A stretch of DNA of 64,000 nt from Adiantum capillus-veneris (taxonomy: Eukaryota; Streptophyta; Polypodiopsida; Polypodiales; Pteridaceae). Positions within the stretch are counted from its first letter, which is position 1. Every line of letters starts with the position of its first letter. The stretch covers positions 94,569,247-94,633,246 of the forward strand of contig CM043954.1 of the NCBI GenBank assembly GCA_014529385.2, in the 5' to 3' direction. Under the pieces are notes generated by a model. That model searched no databases. It was not told where the DNA came from and saw only the letters and a program-made list of their open reading frames with translations. Made by a program: the position numbers and the translations under genes. This document shows, piece by piece, positions 58,998 to 64,000 of this stretch.

Positions 58998-59454
58998 GAG
59001 GTAGGGAGCTCGCACCACTTGGGGAGCGGCGAATGGGCATCATTTGAGGTCAATTTTGTAAGTGTTTATGCATTTCTCTTTAGATTTGGTAGTTACGTCT
59101 ATTTGTACTTTTAAATTCTAACATAATAGATTCTTGTATGTTTTGAATAGTGGTCGTGACAGGACGTGACCCCACACCATACGAGCGCAAGTACGCAGGT
59201 AGAAGTCAGTTTTGTATCTTTATTCTGCAAACAATACTATGCATGATGGAGTTAATGACTATATTGTCTTGTGGGTGACTACTTTCGGTCTATACCTTGC
59301 ACTTTCTTTCAAAGATGAATCTGGGCTTATCTTGGATTCATTTAGGTTTACTCTATTATTGAAACATTCAATATGGTTGATGGATGGTAGAGCATTCAAT
59401 GCCCTGCCACCCAAAAACGTTTACTCTCACGGGTTGCTATGGGCATCGTTATAT

Positions 59455-59674
59455 AAGGCTCTGCAACGTGCTATCTGCGTCGCTATAGAAGTCCTTTAAT
59501 TGTTGCCATCTGTGTCGCTATATAGCGGTGCAGATAGCGACGCATATAGTGACGCAAATAGCGACATTCTCATAGCGATGCTATTAGAGATGGTCTTAAC
59601 AACGCCGAGAGTATAAAAACCCAATGTATTTTTGTCGTTAAAAATGTCACAAGTGCACACAACCTCTTGTAGTG
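59455..59674. mobile_element. Right terminus of the CACTA element with subterminal repeats
   Basis: CCTCTTGTAGTG ends at 59,674. Its reverse complement starts CACTACAAGAGG, the typical CACTA terminal inverted repeat. Inside it, at 59,480-59,600, lie several ATAGCGACG or GTCGCTAT motifs in both orientations, the kind of subterminal repeats that CACTA accessory proteins bind. The next three bases (TGT) would be the target duplication. The matching left end was not found in the window. Confidence 0.6.
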
Positions 59675-60874
59675 TGTCCTTCCAAGCTCTCTTCACTCCT
59701 GAGCCATAGTGCCTGGGAGTTTCTCTGGTGTGAGTCTCGTGTTGTTGTTTGTATGATGAGCCCATCGCAGCTTGATCGCGTTTTTTTTTAATTGCCCACT
59801 TCCACTTCGCATTTGCCATGTTACCATCACGGTAGCTCCTGTCTAGATCCTTGACCTGGTTGGCTACTGTGTGTTGCACACTGGACTGCTTGTTTTTCAA
59901 AATTGTCTTTATGTAGCCCTCCAACCACTGTTGTGAAAATCATTGATCAGGGGCATTTGGAAATCTAGGTAACAAAGTGCATGATCGGGCAGCTGGCCTC
60001 TAAACTTTATGAAACAGTTCTTATATGTTGAATGTATGGCGTCAAAATGCCCTGCCCTGTGTTGTGCCGAAGTCCACCTCCTCGCCATATTTAACCCTGT
60101 AGTAGCACCCATGCGTGTTTGGCATGGGTGCATCAGTATTCTCGTCCTTTGCATCAAGGGTGGCATGCTCTCAAAGTGGGGACTCCGTTCCCCCGCCACT
60201 ACCAAAACAAGCAAAACCACAAGATTCGTCACCGCTTCATCTCTCACGGTGCTCGCTGCCCTGAGACGAGCATCGTCGCGCACTGCTAGAGGAAGTTCAT
60301 CGACGGCGGTCTGGCAAAGAAGGAGTGGAATGGAGTGGTGTAGGACCCTGTGATGCAATGGGAGTGGGACCCTGCGATGGAAGGGGAGTAGGATCCTGCG
60401 ATGGAAGGGGAGTAGGATGATAAGAAGGGGATGTAGACTGAGGTGTCGTCGGTGCAAGGATCCGGAGGTAAGGAGTCCCTCCCTCACTCCCCCATGGTGT
60501 AGTCTGCGGAGAAATAGTGTAGGTTGTAAGCTGCTGCGGAGTGTAGTGACCAAATAGATTCTTTGTCTCTCAAAGGTACTCGCCTTGTACAGAGAGAGCC
60601 CGTTGTAGGTCTGGATCTATGACCGGTGGAGGAACCTGAGAAGGGTAGCTATAGGATGGCCATGCTTGCAAATAACAAAAATAAACCTATGACACTCATG
60701 GGTTAGGATTAACTAGCTAGAAAAATTCTTTATTTCTTTGCTTGTTCCCACCGACTCAAGACTCGGGTCCACTGGAGGCGATGTCCACCCCGAGTGGGAG
60801 CCAACCTGGGATGTAAACCAACCAAAAGAAGAGCCAGATGGCTGCTCCCCACTAGTTGGTCTCTTGTCTGACAT
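59496..60874 (-). pseudogene. Decayed proline-rich gene, unrecognised, interrupted by the CACTA end
   Basis: On the minus strand a start at 60,874 (MSDKRPTSGEQPSGSSFGWF) is followed, after a possible intron ending TTTGCAAG near 60,665, by a frame with YPSQVPPPVIDPDLQRAL, GHYTPQQLTTYTISPQTTPW and a 24-bp repeat encoding proline-rich sequence. Further parts in other frames contain HFDAIHSTYKNCF (to 59,909) and ILKNKQSSVQHTV, AKWKWAIKKKRDQ (to about 59,680). Stops and shifts are frequent. The last frame runs into the CACTA terminus at 59,674, so the transposon apparently landed in this gene. It resembles the proline-rich second genes of transposons, but I recognise no defined domain. Confidence 0.4.
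60335..60420. repeat. 24-bp minisatellite
   Basis: About three and a half copies of a GGACCCTGCGATGGAAGGGG-type unit with a 24-bp period inside the proline-rich minus-strand frame. Confidence 0.8.
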
Positions 60875-60879
60875 CTACA

Positions 60880-62570
60880 TTACAAAGATAAATATAAGAT
60901 TAATCTTTCTCCCCTACTCACTCATCTATAAATACATACACAAGTATATTAGCACACAAACACGTAGATACATATACATACTAGTAGACCTAAGTAGAGG
61001 CTAGTAGTGCCAAAGGTCAAGTGCACCTCTTTAGATGTCATCATAGTCTCAACCGTGGTAAAACCAAAGGTACATTGCGGTAATCCATGCATGAGTGGAT
61101 CAATGACCACAACACCATGATTAAAAAAGGACTATACCCAAGAGGAAGCATCTAATCTTCGGGTGCTATGCTCCCTTACCTAGTGCCTACATACATGCAT
61201 AAACAAATATATGTACAGACAAAGATATATACATATATGTAATGTAGCCATCATTTTGAGTAGGGATAAAGAGTTACGGTTGTAAATGTAGCCATTGTTT
61301 TGTGTTGTGTGCAGTTTGAGAGTGCTCTTGCTTGTGTAGAGTGCTATGAAGATGAGATTTTTTATTGTGCGTCTTGTGCAGCATCTCTTCATAGAAGCTC
61401 CTTGTTCCAGGGATTCCTTTGCCTCCGTTCTGAGGTACAATATCGTTAAAAGCTGTCCCACCTAATGTCTATTTGGTGGGGAGAAAGAGATAGAGAGAAA
61501 GATAGAGAAGTTAATGAGAAGAGAGTAGGAAGTAATTTCCAAGGGTCTGTAAATGTCACGTAAAGAAGGTCTTTTTGATAGCACTCTACAGAAGCAAGAG
61601 CATAGCCGCGCACTACGCACACCACAAAATGGTTGGTCCGCCTACAACCATTGCTCTTTATCTCCCTATTTCTTTACCTTCCTCTCTCTACCGATGGATA
61701 TCTCTATTTCTGTCTCTCCCTCTTTCTCCCTACGGATATCTCTATCTCTCTCTCTCCCTCTCTTTCCCTCTTCCTCCCTCTTTCCCTATCTCTCTATATC
61801 TCCCTCTCTCTCCTCTCCCTTCCTCTTTTCCCTCTTTCTCTCTCCCTCTCTCCTCTACCTCTCTCCCTCACCCTCTTTTCTCTCTATCCCTATCTCTCGT
61901 TTGCTCTCTCTCATTCTTTCCCCTCTTTCTCTCTCCCTCTCTTTCTTGAGGAATCCCAAATCCCGAGAAAAGTTTTTCAAGCGATCACTAAACCGAGAAA
62001 AAATTAGCAATGTATTATGTTTAAAAACCCCAACTAGTCAATATACTTCTACTTATTTTAATAATCATTCACCTATGTCTTTTTATTTATTCCTCATACT
62101 CTATTCAGGCCAAGATAGAGATGGTGGCTATTAAGAGGACATTAAGTTGAAAATAAGCGGTCGTAGCATGATACAAAGGAGATAAAGGATCCGAAAATGA
62201 AGCATTAGGAACGGTTCTTTAGCAATAATGTAGTTGATAACTCCAAGCTTGCACTATAGTAGGGGTCCACATAAAATTTCAAACCCATCAAGTCACAAGG
62301 TATGGAACTAGGATTTTTCATAATGAAATCTTTTTGGGCTTGCACAAGAAAGTAGTATGAGGGTAGTCTACATGTTTTGATTTCAATTTCTGCCTGCACA
62401 TCCGCTTCAATCCTAGTTGTGTGTCATGTGTGTGTGGCGCGGACATGTGCGCGTGCATGCATGCATATGCCCTTTATGACCCTTGCAAGTTTCCAACTGA
62501 TGATCTGATTTGATTGTATTCAATTTGTTTTCATTCATGTTTTTATCCTCCTCCTAGTTTCCTAGCTTTC
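60880..62570. repeat. No gene; includes a pyrimidine-rich CTCTCCCT tract at 61,660-61,950
   Basis: 61,660-61,950 is almost all C and T in irregular CTCTYYCT repeats. The long serine/leucine/proline ORFs in all three frames are products of that composition. The rest is AT-rich with short (ATAC)-like patches and shows no coding signal. Confidence 0.7.
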
Positions 62571-62574
62571 TTTC

Positions 62575-62890
62575 ATAGTCACCCCGTGTATTCTTAATAT
62601 GTCCATGGTCCACAAGCATCAAGTGTCCATATTTGGTTGTATTCAAGATTTTTACTCTTACAGTTTCAGTCTTGATCTCTTTGTGCACTCCTTTCGCTCC
62701 CCTCTTGCCCATAGCCACTCCATGGTTTCTGAGTATATCCAGTGTACTCAAGCATCAAGTGTCCATATTTGGTCGTATTCAAGATTTTTTCCCTCAAATT
62801 TTTAGCCTTGATCTCTCCGTGCACCCCTTTCTCTCATAGCCACCCCATGGTTTTTGAGTATATCCACGGTTCTCAAGCATTCGACCAGCT
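62575..62890. repeat. Tandem repeat with 125-136-bp units
   Basis: CAAGCATCAAGTGTCCATAT-type landmarks occur at 62,613 and 62,749 (136 bp apart), and a third, partial CAAGCAT at 62,874. Shared blocks include TTGATCTCTNNGTGCACNCC and CCATGGTTTNTGAGTATATC. Confidence 0.85.
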
Positions 62891-62957
62891 CAACAGAGTA
62901 TAAGAAATGTTTCTTTGGTCTCAAAGTTCATGTTTGACCTTTGAGAACATTAATACT

Positions 62958-63005
62958 GTGTGTGTGTGTGTGTGTGTCTAATCTCTCTGATCTCTCTCTC
63001 TCACA
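62958..63005 (+). repeat. (TG)n and short CT microsatellites
   Basis: A TG tract of about 20 bp at 62,959-62,978 is followed by CT-rich sequence to 63,003. Confidence 0.9.
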
Positions 63006-63883
<878 letters not shown>

Positions 63884-64000
63884 CATTCCCGAGTCCCGCT
63901 ACAAAACCTGCCAAGGACGATGATTTCTATTCACCGGATCCAGTCCATTCACCTGGCATGTGTGCTAATGGGCGATCAGTGGTAGGTTAGTGTATTGGAT

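Noticed and set aside
61553-62134. 193-residue serine/leucine/proline-rich ORF
   Set aside because: It lies on a pyrimidine-rich tract, and all three forward frames are open there.

Overview
The window looks like nuclear DNA from a land plant with a large, repeat-rich genome. The evidence is CACTA (En/Spm) TNP2-type and hAT-type transposase remains in plant style, a plant-type LTR-retrotransposon gag, plant FCP1/NIF-like phosphatase relatives, and very long CT/GA microsatellites. I cannot name the species. A seedless plant such as a fern, lycophyte or bryophyte is possible, but that is a guess. I see no clearly intact housekeeping gene and no recognisable rRNA or tRNA gene. Most coding traces carry stops or frameshifts. 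The best-preserved coding unit is a two-exon minus-strand gene of unknown function at 36,894-34,717.

Layout from the left. 1-3,129 is the 3' end of an LTR retrotransposon: a small hairpin, a polypurine tract and a 2.69-kb LTR. A second copy of this LTR sits alone at 55,881-58,548. 3,130-6,213 is unassigned, and its right end resembles another LTR. 6,214-8,378 is a decayed gag region with three CCHC zinc knuckles, joined to a hAT transposase 3' fragment (8,380-9,007). 9,150-20,000 holds a decayed unrecognised gene, a 62-66-bp minisatellite, an integrase scrap, a perfect 68-bp palindrome, microsatellites, and a piggyBac-like non-autonomous element (17,436-18,774).

The centre (about 20,290-49,850) is the striking part. 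A roughly 20-bp motif, TTGGACAAGTGGTGGACCTT or its reverse complement, recurs at very high copy number inside several different tandem satellites. Blocks on the left (20.3-21.7 and 23.9-28.8 kb) carry it mostly in one orientation. Blocks on the right (32.3-34.25, 37.0-45.3 and 48.05-49.85 kb) carry it in the opposite orientation. Between the blocks lie minus-strand coding islands: two FCP1/NIF-like phosphatase relatives, a SET-domain fragment, and the two-exon gene with a DGQH motif. This may be the body of a giant, undescribed mobile or satellite-associated element. A second 1.32-kb piggyBac-like copy interrupts the right array at a TTAA site and duplicates it.

The right part (50.0-59.7 kb) holds a DUF7869-type pseudogene and a large degenerate CACTA transposon: a TNP2 gene with DUF4218 and DUF4216 regions, then a Ptta/En/Spm-type second gene split by the solo LTR. 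The transposon's right terminal repeat ends near 59,674. Beyond it are a decayed proline-rich minus-strand gene, minisatellites and a very long (CT)n tract at 63,760-63,880. Taken together, the genes describe nested layers of transposons rather than a host pathway.
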